From Bacillus sp. FJAT-50079 (GTDB taxonomy: Bacteria; Bacillota; Bacilli; Bacillales; Bacillaceae_C), in NCBI RefSeq assembly GCF_018343515.1, contig NZ_JAGYPD010000003.1:450116-514115 (forward strand): a stretch of 64,000 nt of DNA, given 5' to 3'. A program made the position numbers and the translations under genes. The notes beneath the pieces were generated by a model. The model saw only the letters and a list, made by a program, of their open reading frames with translations. It searched no databases and was not told the origin of the DNA. Below, one piece after another: positions 55,643 through 64,000 of the stretch. Each line of letters begins with the position of its first letter. The first letter of the stretch is position 1.

Positions 55643-57136
55643 ATGTATAAAAACTCTAAAACTCCATATGAGAGAGCGAAAATTTTTCCGTTTGTACCTA
55701 CGGGAGAATATTATTTTCATAGAGGAATTAAAGCGTACGACCGCTTTGACATACAAAAGGCTAAAAAATATTTAACAAGGGCATGGGAATTGGAGCCATT
55801 CGAACCAATGATTGCTTGTCAATTAGCGCTTGTTTTGACGGAATCAGCTGAATACGTGGAATCGAATAAGCTGCTCTATACAGTGCTTGAAGATCTAGAT
55901 AAACATATGACGGAATGTCATTATTTTTTAGCGAATAATTTTGCGCATCTTGGATTATTTTCAGAAGCGTATAAGCACGCCCGCCTATACCTTGATTTGG
56001 ATAAAACAGGGGAATTTTCTGAGGATGTCGAGGATTTGCTTGAAGTGATCGGGATCGAAGAAGATGACAATATTGAAGAATTGGAAGAGCAGGAGGAAAT
56101 GGCCGCACAGCAAGAAACGGCCCGCATGTTACTTGAGTCAGGAAAATTCGCGAAAGCAATCGAGTTACTTGAAAAAACAATTGAGCATTATCCAGAATTT
56201 TGGCCCGCATATAATAATCTTGCGCTGGCTTATTTTTATGAGAGCGAAGCGGAAAAAGCGGCAGATATTTTAGAAAAAATTCTTAATGAAAATCCAGGAA
56301 ACTTACACGCACTTTGTAATTTAGCCGTGTTTCTTTATTATGAACGACAAGGTGAGGAGCTCGATAAGTTAATGACGGCTCTTGAAAAAGTTCACCCGCT
56401 GTTGGTTGAGCATCGTTATAAATTAGGGGCGACATTTGCTTTTACAAAAAGATACGAGCATGCTTATTACTGGCTCCGTCAATTGCAAAAAAATGGCTAT
56501 GAAGGCGATGAAGGATTTTATTATTGGCTTGCAAAAGCTGCTTATTTTACCGGGCATTTGCAAGTGGCTGATCGTGCTTGGAAAGAGCTAGCATTCATTA
56601 ATCCTGAAAAGGGTGAAGTGGAGCCATGGTCTGAGGGGGAGCCCAAAAATCATAATGATGGATTCATTTGGAAAATGATGCGAAGCAGTCGAATGGAAGA
56701 GAGATTATATAGTATTTTTCTCATCAGTATTTCCGATCGCAAAGAGGAGCTTCTTACGAATGAGCGTTGTAAGTCATTAGACGAATTTACATTAACGGAG
56801 AAGCTGTACATCAAACATATCCTTTTGAGCGATGAGCAAGATGTTCCACATCAGGTCGTAGGAAAAAGTCATGAAGTCGCTCTAAAGCTACATGAACGTT
56901 TTCAAATGGATGAAAGGCAAGCACGAGACGTTTTACTAACATGGTTTTCCATTTATATTAGTATGATCAAATCGGATGAAGATCTTATTAATGTATTAGC
57001 AATTGCAGCAGCAACAGAATATATTTGGTTGCGTGGGAATAATAAACGTAAAACCCAAACAGAATTAGCGAATGATTATGGGCTTTCAGCATCTACGATT
57101 AGAAAATACATTCAATTATTGCAAAACCATTCGTAA
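55643..57136 (+). CDS. yvcD: YvcD-like TPR repeat protein
   Basis: 497 aa, GGAGG before ATG 55643. It has several tetratricopeptide repeats (about residues 25-130 and 155-310, for example FWPAYNNLALAYFYESEAEKA) and a helix-turn-helix-like segment at the end (QTELANDYGLSASTIRKYIQ). It is the orthologue of the gene preceding trxB in B. subtilis. Function unknown; an acidic, low-complexity block EEDDNIEELEEQEEMAAQ lies near residue 140. Confidence 0.85.
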   Translation: MYKNSKTPYERAKIFPFVPTGEYYFHRGIKAYDRFDIQKAKKYLTRAWELEPFEPMIACQLALVLTESAEYVESNKLLYTVLEDLDKHMTECHYFLANNFAHLGLFSEAYKHARLYLDLDKTGEFSEDVEDLLEVIGIEEDDNIEELEEQEEMAAQQETARMLLESGKFAKAIELLEKTIEHYPEFWPAYNNLALAYFYESEAEKAADILEKILNENPGNLHALCNLAVFLYYERQGEELDKLMTALEKVHPLLVEHRYKLGATFAFTKRYEHAYYWLRQLQKNGYEGDEGFYYWLAKAAYFTGHLQVADRAWKELAFINPEKGEVEPWSEGEPKNHNDGFIWKMMRSSRMEERLYSIFLISISDRKEELLTNERCKSLDEFTLTEKLYIKHILLSDEQDVPHQVVGKSHEVALKLHERFQMDERQARDVLLTWFSIYISMIKSDEDLINVLAIAAATEYIWLRGNNKRKTQTELANDYGLSASTIRKYIQLLQNHS

Positions 57137-57230
57137 ATGAGCATATATTTGGACGTCTTAGCGCTTGTTTAATACACTATATATAAATAAATGATTGATC
57201 GCGGTGTAATTTACACCGCTTTATTTTTAA

Positions 57231-58193
<963 letters not shown>

Positions 58194-58311
58194 GTCCGAT
58201 TGCTTTTTCAGGGGCACAGATTACTTGAAAATCCTGAAACTTTGCTACTCCATGCTGCCCCTGATCCATAAAGAAAAAACGTAATCATGACTTAATCTGA
58301 TTGTAACAGTG

Positions 58312-58339
58312 TTGAAATGAAAATCAGGTACATTATATA
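58312..58339 (+). promoter_or_regulatory. candidate promoter of the two-component operon
   Basis: TTGAAA (58312-58317) and TATATA (58334-58339) with 16-base spacer, upstream of a leader that contains a terminator hairpin. Confidence 0.45.
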
Positions 58340-58383
58340 TATGAGATATTGACCCCCTTTTTTATACAATATCCCTTTCTTAG

Positions 58384-58411
58384 AGCACAGGCAGAGCCTG
58401 TGCTATTTTTT
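58384..58411 (+). terminator. intrinsic terminator between trxB and the response-regulator gene
   Basis: AGCACAGG-cagag-CCTGTGCT is a perfect stem followed by six T. It either ends trxB read-through or attenuates the two-component transcript started at 58312. Confidence 0.85.
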
Positions 58412-58468
58412 GTTCCCGAAAACGAAGATGATATAATCGTATTGAAGGGAAAAGAGGAGGTGATGCTG

Positions 58469-59986
58469 GTGAAAGAAAGATACAAAGTGCTCATTGTCGA
58501 TGATGAAGCTCTAATTAGGCAAGGAATTAAACATTATGTAAACTGGGAGCAAGAAGGGTTTCAAATTGTTGGCGAAGCTGCGAATGGGCAGGAAGCAATG
58601 GAAATCATTCAACAAACAGAGCCTAATATCGTCTTGACGGACATCGTTATGCCAGTTATCGATGGGGAAGAATTAACAAAAATGATCAAAAAAGATTACC
58701 CGCATATTCAGGTTATAATACTAAGCAGTTTTAGTGATTTTGACTATGTTCGATCGACTTTTCAAAGTGGTGTTTCAGACTATATACTTAAACCGAAATT
58801 AGACGGTGAAGAGCTTTTGGCAGCATTGAAAAGGGCAACGCTCTCCCTCCCAAGTATAGATTTTACAAAGCAGATTATAGAGGAGCCTGCAACGATTGAT
58901 CAGTTCATTGAGAACATTATGTCGGGCTATTTATTTGAATATGATGATTCGTTCGTAAGAGCAGCCTTTCCAGAAGAGTATTTTAGCTTGCTTCATATCG
59001 AAAGTGATAATCATAACGAGCTTAACTTTGTTCAAGTAAAAGGGACATTGGAGAGCATTCCATTTATCCATCCTGTTCCAGTTATTCAAAATTCATTTGC
59101 AGTTACGTTTCTTACGCATTTCCATCCGTATAATCATTCGGTCATTAGCCAAAAGTTAAAGGAGGCTGCGCGAGAACTAAATCAGTATCGTTGGACACTG
59201 GGTGAACCGTTTCAGGATTTGAAAGAAATAAAACAAAATTACGAAGAACGTTTATTACCATTAAAGGGATTACGTTTTTATCTGCCAGAAAAGATGGTAC
59301 TCTTCTATAATGAAACGCCCAAGCGTACTTCTGAAAAGTTGTTTGATTTGAATCGTTTTATCGATGTATTTAAATCTGAACAATTTAATAAAGCCTTTAA
59401 TTATTTAAAAGAGCACGTAAATGAGGTCGTTCATCATTATTGGAAAGATGAAAATGAATTTAAAGCGTTTCTAGGTAATATTGTATTTAATGTAACCGTC
59501 CTTTTAGGAAATCTCCAGTATGATAATAAACAGTTGGATGAAGAAAAGTATCAGTATTTTACCGAAATAAATGAGGCGAACACAGCGATGGAAGCAGTCG
59601 AGCTGCTTGATGTCTTTTTACATAAAGTAAATGAAGTGATCGAAAAGAAGGAAAATGATCCACTGCAGTCTAATATACAAAAGCTATTGAACTATATCGA
59701 TACTCATTATGCGGAGCCTTTAACACTGACAGATTTGGCCAATCATTTTCATTTTAACCCAACGTATTTGTCTACTTATTTTAGTGCAAATTATCGGATT
59801 GGGCTAAATGAATACATCAATGAAATTCGAATAACAAAGGCAAAAGAGCTATTGGAAAAGCAGAATATATCCATTTCTAAAATCAGTGGGATGGTTGGTT
59901 ATTCAGATCATAGCTATTTTTGCAAAGTCTTTAAGAAGCGGGCAGGAATGTCACCGAGCAATTATCGAAAAAGTAGCATCACATAG
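58469..59986 (+). CDS. YesN-type response regulator (receiver + AraC HTH)
   Basis: 505 aa. GTG 58469 is eight bases from AGGAGG; ATG 58463 is too close. Receiver domain with VDDE near residue 10, D58 in LTDIVMP as phosphoacceptor and K in LKPKLDGEE. A long middle region (about residues 135-395) of uncertain fold is followed by two AraC-type HTH motifs (LTDLANHFHFNPTYLSTYFS, ISKISGMVGYSDHSYFCKVF). It pairs with the adjacent sensor kinase and a sugar ABC transporter, the usual YesMN arrangement. Confidence 0.92.
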   Translation: MKERYKVLIVDDEALIRQGIKHYVNWEQEGFQIVGEAANGQEAMEIIQQTEPNIVLTDIVMPVIDGEELTKMIKKDYPHIQVIILSSFSDFDYVRSTFQSGVSDYILKPKLDGEELLAALKRATLSLPSIDFTKQIIEEPATIDQFIENIMSGYLFEYDDSFVRAAFPEEYFSLLHIESDNHNELNFVQVKGTLESIPFIHPVPVIQNSFAVTFLTHFHPYNHSVISQKLKEAARELNQYRWTLGEPFQDLKEIKQNYEERLLPLKGLRFYLPEKMVLFYNETPKRTSEKLFDLNRFIDVFKSEQFNKAFNYLKEHVNEVVHHYWKDENEFKAFLGNIVFNVTVLLGNLQYDNKQLDEEKYQYFTEINEANTAMEAVELLDVFLHKVNEVIEKKENDPLQSNIQKLLNYIDTHYAEPLTLTDLANHFHFNPTYLSTYFSANYRIGLNEYINEIRITKAKELLEKQNISISKISGMVGYSDHSYFCKVFKKRAGMSPSNYRKSSIT

Positions 59987-59998
59987 GGAATGAAAGAC

Positions 59999-61780
59999 AT
60001 GAAAAATCGATTGGCACAGCTTAGGAAAAACAGTTTAGTTATTAAAATATTTGTTGTTATGGTTGTAAGTATTATTACTGTTTCGCTACTCATCACAATC
60101 AATACAATCCGGATGTCAGAAAAATTATTTGTAGAAACATTTAGTATTATGAACCATAAAGTGATCGATCAAATCGAAAGAAATCTAGAAACATTTAGTC
60201 ATTCCGTTGCTACTGTTTCGAATAAGGTGCAGCAAAGTAACGCAATTAAACAATTTTTAACGGAAGAAGAGTCAGATCCGCTTGCCTTAGCGAAGGCTTA
60301 CTATGAGATTAATCAACAAATGGAAAACATTTCTTCAACGATCAACTTATATCCGGTGAACATTGTTATTACGGGTGAAAATAACCGCAGTTTTTCAACC
60401 CATCATCATTATTGGCCAATCTCCGCTGAGGATCTTAGGAACCATTCGATTACAGCTAGGGCGTATAAGCAGCCACAGCGATTATTATATCAATCGGTAG
60501 TTGAACCAGATCGGCCGATGATCGTGGCGACAAAGTCATTAGAAGATCAATCAAAAGCATATGGGATGTTGTATATTGCCATTCGTGAAACAGATTTTAA
60601 ACAAATGTATATGAATTTTACAAATGAAGAAAACCATGTGATCGTTGTCGATCCATCGGGTACCATCGTCTCAAGCAATCAAAATCAATTAATTGGTGCG
60701 ACAGATAAGAACTTAAATACTATCTTGCGGGCAACTGAAGACGACACCGCCGATTATGAAGACGTTGAATTATTTGGCAAGAAATATATGCTAATTTCTA
60801 CTTATTTACCAACGTTTGATTTGTATTTTATCAATTTAATAGATAAAAAATTATTAATGAATGGCCTGATTAATAAAGAGGCGATCGTTCTTATTAGTCT
60901 CGTCATTGTACTCCTTGCCTTATTTACTATTTTTTTCATAACGAGGAAGATGACAAAATCATTAACGAGGCTTGTCCAACAAATCTCTAATTTAGCAAAG
61001 CATAATTTTGGTCAATATGTCACTGTCAGTGGTAGCTATGAAACGAGAGAATTAGCAAGTACATTTAATGGAATGCTCGATGAACTTCAGGATTATGTAG
61101 AAAAGTTGGTCGAAACGGAAAAAAAGCAAAGAAATGCCGAGTTAGCCGCACTTCAGCAGCAAATTAATCCACATTTCTTATATAATACATTAGCATCGAT
61201 AAAAATATTAGTTCAGCAAGGTGAAAAGGAAAAATCAGCTGAGACGATTCACGCCCTCATCTCATTATTACAACATACGATCGGTGAAATAAGTGAAACG
61301 ATTACCGTTGCAGAAGAATTGGAAAACATGAAAAGCTATGTGTATATTAACCAAGTCCGTTATGGCGAGCGAATAAAAGTGAATTATTTCATTGCACCTG
61401 ATTGTTTGCATTATTATGTACCAAAATTAATGATCCAGCCATTTATCGAGAATGCATTTTTCCATGCGTTTAATAAAAAGCAGGATGGGCATATCCATAT
61501 TCTTATCGCTCGAGAAGGGACAACCCTTGTATGCGAAGTTGTCGATAATGGAGATGGGATGATCGTCGAAGGCAACCGCCCGACAAAGCGAAGAACGAAG
61601 CGAAAATTATTCAGTGGTATTGGTGTTCGCAATGTCGATGAGCGGATCGGTTTATTGTACGGAGAACAATATGGTGTAGACATTTCCAGTCAGATCGGGG
61701 AAGGCACGAAAGTGAAAATCACATTGCCGCTCATCGAGGAATCTGAAAATAATACAAAAAACGAAAGAAATGACAAATGA
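59999..61780 (+). CDS. YesM-type sensor histidine kinase
   Basis: 593 aa, ATG 59999 after AGGGA (ATG 59990 is an alternative). Two transmembrane segments (about residues 16-38 and 290-312) flank an extracellular dCache-like sensor. A HAMP domain follows, then the His_kinase domain with H392 in QQINPHFLYN and a HATPase (IQPFIENAFFHAF, DNGDGM, GIGVRNVDERI). It is expected to detect an extracellular sugar or its binding protein and phosphorylate the upstream regulator. Confidence 0.93.
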   Translation: MKNRLAQLRKNSLVIKIFVVMVVSIITVSLLITINTIRMSEKLFVETFSIMNHKVIDQIERNLETFSHSVATVSNKVQQSNAIKQFLTEEESDPLALAKAYYEINQQMENISSTINLYPVNIVITGENNRSFSTHHHYWPISAEDLRNHSITARAYKQPQRLLYQSVVEPDRPMIVATKSLEDQSKAYGMLYIAIRETDFKQMYMNFTNEENHVIVVDPSGTIVSSNQNQLIGATDKNLNTILRATEDDTADYEDVELFGKKYMLISTYLPTFDLYFINLIDKKLLMNGLINKEAIVLISLVIVLLALFTIFFITRKMTKSLTRLVQQISNLAKHNFGQYVTVSGSYETRELASTFNGMLDELQDYVEKLVETEKKQRNAELAALQQQINPHFLYNTLASIKILVQQGEKEKSAETIHALISLLQHTIGEISETITVAEELENMKSYVYINQVRYGERIKVNYFIAPDCLHYYVPKLMIQPFIENAFFHAFNKKQDGHIHILIAREGTTLVCEVVDNGDGMIVEGNRPTKRRTKRKLFSGIGVRNVDERIGLLYGEQYGVDISSQIGEGTKVKITLPLIEESENNTKNERNDK

Positions 61781-61826
61781 AACAGCTTTCATTTCCTAGA
61801 TCCAAAATATATTGCAAGAAAAACCT

Positions 61827-61853
61827 AAAGATCGTTCTAACGGTCTTTTTTTT
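61827..61853 (+). terminator. intrinsic terminator after the two-component genes
   Basis: AGATCGTT pairs with AACGGTCT (one G-T pair), followed by a run of eight T. Confidence 0.85.
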
Positions 61854-61857
61854 GTCG

Positions 61858-61888
61858 TGATAAAATTTATTTAACGTAAACGTTTACA
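61858..61888 (+). promoter_or_regulatory. catabolite-repression (cre-like) operator before the sugar ABC genes
   Basis: CGTAAACGTTTACA (61875-61888) differs from the CcpA cre consensus TGWAARCGNTWNCA at its first base and contains a perfect GTAAACGTTTAC palindrome with central CG. The upstream GATAAAAT could be the -10. CcpA or a LacI-family repressor could bind here. Confidence 0.65.
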
Positions 61889-61909
61889 ACGAACAGGGAG
61901 GATTTAAAT

Positions 61910-63178
61910 GTGAAAAGGCTACTTATTTTATTATTAACGAGCATATTGCTCTTAGCAGCTTGTTCTTCGAAAAATAACGAGGAAGGGCAAGAAAATACGG
62001 ATGAAATGACTGCATGGGCATGGGATCCGAAATTTAATATCGCCGCTCTCAAGCTTGCTGAGGAAATGTATGATGGTGAAGAGTTCAAATTAAACATTAT
62101 TGAAAATGCGCAGACAGACATTGTTCAAAAGCTAAATACTGGCCTGAGCTCCGGAACAATGAAAGGGATGCCAAATATCGTCATGATTGAGGATTATCGC
62201 GCACAAAGCTTTTTACAAGCTTACCCAGATGCCTTTTATGAGCTGACGGATTATTTTCAAGTAGATGATTTTGCGAAATATAAAATTGCCTCAACAAGCT
62301 TTGAAGGTAAGCAATATGGTTTGCCATTTGATACAGGTGTTGCAGGCTTATACATCCGCACCGATTATTTAGAAGAAGCTGGCTATCAATTGGATGATGT
62401 AACGAATATTGATTGGGACCAATTGATTGAGGTTGGAAAGGTGCTGAAAGAAAAAACGGGGAAAGATTTGATCACGCTCGATCCCAATGATTTAGGGACG
62501 ATTCGGATGATGATTCAAACAGCGGGATCTTGGTATTTAAAAGAAGATGGAGTCACACCTGATCTTGAAGGAAACGAGGCGCTAAAAGAGGCTTTCCGTA
62601 TATATAAATCACTTTTAGATGCAAAAATTGTGAAAGTAACTTCGGACTGGAGCCAAATGGTTGGAGCATTAAATAGTGGAGAAGTGGCTGCACAGACACT
62701 AGGGAATTGGATTACACCAAGTATTAAGGCGGAACAGTCACAGGCTGGAAATTGGGCGGTTGTCCCTCTGCCAAAATTATCAGTAGCTGGAGCAGTCAAT
62801 GCTTCAAACCTTGGTGGGAGTTCGCTTTATGTGCTTAATATACCAGGGAAGGAAAAGGCAGCTGAATTTTTAGGAAAAACCTTCGGTTCAAATATTGATT
62901 TTTATCAGAAACTTGTTACGGAAGTCGGCGCGCTTGGAACGTATATTCCAGCAATCGATAGTGAGGCTTACAAAAGTAAGGATGCGTTTTTTGGAGATCA
63001 ACAAGTAATCGAGGATTTTTCTAAATGGATGGATGAAATTATCGCTGTCAATTACGGAATGCATACGTATGCGATTGAGGACATTATCGTTGCAGAGATG
63101 CAAAATTATTTGAATGGTAAAGACATTGATGAAGTAATGAAAAGTGCACAAAAACAAGCAGAGGCACAATTAAAATAA
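61910..63178 (+). CDS. carbohydrate ABC transporter binding lipoprotein
   Basis: 422 aa, GTG 61910 after AGGGAGG. The lipobox is LLLAACSS with C18. Family-1 sugar-binding fold (YGLPFDTGVAGLYIRTDYLE, VNASNLGGSSLYVLNIPGKE). It is followed by a MalF-type permease gene and preceded by YesMN genes, which suggests an oligosaccharide uptake operon under two-component and catabolite control. The sugar is not known. Confidence 0.9.
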   Translation: MKRLLILLLTSILLLAACSSKNNEEGQENTDEMTAWAWDPKFNIAALKLAEEMYDGEEFKLNIIENAQTDIVQKLNTGLSSGTMKGMPNIVMIEDYRAQSFLQAYPDAFYELTDYFQVDDFAKYKIASTSFEGKQYGLPFDTGVAGLYIRTDYLEEAGYQLDDVTNIDWDQLIEVGKVLKEKTGKDLITLDPNDLGTIRMMIQTAGSWYLKEDGVTPDLEGNEALKEAFRIYKSLLDAKIVKVTSDWSQMVGALNSGEVAAQTLGNWITPSIKAEQSQAGNWAVVPLPKLSVAGAVNASNLGGSSLYVLNIPGKEKAAEFLGKTFGSNIDFYQKLVTEVGALGTYIPAIDSEAYKSKDAFFGDQQVIEDFSKWMDEIIAVNYGMHTYAIEDIIVAEMQNYLNGKDIDEVMKSAQKQAEAQLK

Positions 63179-63191
63179 GTGTTTGTTTTGG

Positions 63192-63235
63192 GGCCTTGGA
63201 CAAGCTTGATCACAATGTGCCAAGGCCTTGTTTTC
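63192..63235 (+). terminator. hairpin between binding-protein and permease genes
   Basis: GGCCTTGG (63192-63199) pairs with CCAAGGCC (63220-63227), followed by TTGTTTTCG. It is likely a partial terminator or mRNA stabiliser that raises binding-protein output. Confidence 0.65.
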
Positions 63236-63252
63236 GTAAGGAGGACAGCAAA

Positions 63253-64000
63253 GTGAGTCATCGAATGAGAAGCAATGTGGTTGGGTGGTCATTTGTATTA
63301 TTGGCCACAATCATGATTACAATCTTTTATTTTTATCCAATGGCACAGGCATTGATTTTATCATTTCAGTCGGGGATGGGAAATAATTTAACGTTCGTCG
63401 GTCTTGATAATTATATTCGCTTATTTAGCGATCCGACGTTTATTGCCGCTATTAAAAATACATTTATTTATTTGATTATCCAGGTGCCAATGATGATCAT
63501 ATTGGCTCTAATTATTTCCGTCTTATTAAATGACAAAACATTGAAGTTTAAAGGTTTATTCAGGACGGCGATTTTTTTGCCGGCGGTAACGTCACTTGTA
63601 GCCTACTCGGTCATTTTTAAATATTTATTTGCAACCGACGGGATTATCAATCAGTTTTTGCTGAAATTTTCTATTATACCAGAAGCAATTCAATGGTTAA
63701 CCGATCCGTTTTGGGCGAAAGTAACAATTATTTTAGCGATTACATGGAGATGGACCGGATATAATATGATCTTTTATTTATCAGCACTCCAAAATGTCGA
63801 TGAATCGATTTATGAAGCGGCAAAAATAGATGGAGCAAATGCTTTTCAAGTATTTACGAAAATCACGATACCGGTCTTAAAGCCAATTATTTTATTTACC
63901 TCGATTACATCGACGATTGGGACATTACAAATATTCGATGAGATTATGAATATTACAAAAGGCGGACCTGGCAATGCGACAACGTCCATTTCCCAGTATA
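63253..64000 (+). CDS. sugar ABC permease, MalF/AraP type (3' truncated by the window edge)
   Basis: GTG 63253 follows AAGGAGGA. The frame is open to the end of the window (249 codons). Six membrane segments are expected, and the EAA loop YEAAKIDGANAFQVFTKITI leads into PVLKPIILFTSI and a GGPGNATTS segment typical of this family. About 40 C-terminal residues lie beyond the window. A partner permease gene is probably downstream. Confidence 0.92.
   Translation, partial: MSHRMRSNVVGWSFVLLATIMITIFYFYPMAQALILSFQSGMGNNLTFVGLDNYIRLFSDPTFIAAIKNTFIYLIIQVPMMIILALIISVLLNDKTLKFKGLFRTAIFLPAVTSLVAYSVIFKYLFATDGIINQFLLKFSIIPEAIQWLTDPFWAKVTIILAITWRWTGYNMIFYLSALQNVDESIYEAAKIDGANAFQVFTKITIPVLKPIILFTSITSTIGTLQIFDEIMNITKGGPGNATTSISQY

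Noticed and set aside
55482-55775. 97-aa ORF before yvcD
   Set aside because: It overlaps the well-supported yvcD start in another frame, lacks a good ribosome site and has random-looking composition.

Overview
This window is chromosomal DNA from a low-GC Gram-positive bacterium of the Bacillaceae. The evidence is AGGAGG-type ribosome binding sites, frequent TTG/GTG starts, sigma-A promoters, an S-box (SAM) riboswitch, T-tailed terminators, and a gene order that follows the Bacillus subtilis ftsEX-ctpB-minJ-csbA-uvrBA-yvlBD-hprK-lgt-yvoD-ppaX-yvoF-yvcD-trxB backbone. That backbone is broken up by inserted blocks. I saw no rRNA, tRNA, phage, IS element or CRISPR array.

Layout. 0-2.9 kb: end of ftsE, ftsX and a secreted coiled-coil/M23 murein hydrolase. 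2.9-8.5 kb: cardiolipin synthase, a membrane protein with a TlpA-type thioredoxin, then a SAM riboswitch upstream of metY and a short hom. 8.6-11.5 kb: ctpB and minJ. 11.6-16.8 kb: a YeiH-family transporter divergent from a LysR regulator, a 1.1-kb noncoding array of twenty-two 52-bp units, an exported possible L,D-transpeptidase-like protein and an orphan UspA-like protein. 16.9-23 kb: the mrpABCDEFG Na+/H+ antiporter operon behind a long, structured leader. 23.2-26.5 kb: 7Fe ferredoxin, an unknown 94-aa protein, an ArsR repressor and a CadA-type ATPase. 26.5-33.6 kb: phoPR and pstSCAB-phoU with a four-repeat PhoP box. 33.6-36.6 kb: HD nucleotidase, csbA, a small ECF sigma unit, a DUF2164 gene and a second short repeat array. 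36.6-47.2 kb: uvrB, uvrA, yvlB, yvlD, hprK, lgt, yvoD, ppaX, yvoF. 47.3-55.4 kb: an accessory uptake locus. 55.6-58.2 kb: yvcD-like TPR gene and trxB. 58.4-64 kb: a YesN/YesM two-component pair followed by a sugar ABC transporter that runs off the window.

The most distinctive region is 47.3-55.4 kb. A LacI-type DNA-binding and sensor protein is fused to a complete-looking family-1 ABC solute-binding domain with no signal peptide. It sits between an mgtC gene and an operon encoding a lipoprotein binding protein, an ABC ATPase, a double-length permease and a glycerophosphodiesterase-like enzyme. A 13-base sequence with LacI-operator symmetry (TTGNNACGTNNCAA) occurs at both flanking promoters, overlapping the mgtC -35 box and lying just after the -10 of the transporter operon. 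I infer one regulon for uptake and cleavage of a phosphodiester-like solute, with a captured binding protein as the cytoplasmic sensor.

Other points worth a second look are the 52-bp array with its helically phased half-motifs and linked variants, the mrp leader whose strand can pair either with an aptamer-like segment or with the Shine-Dalgarno sequence, a LexA-like box inside a terminator upstream of uvrB, and an ECF promoter geometry shared by the sigma unit and yvlB.
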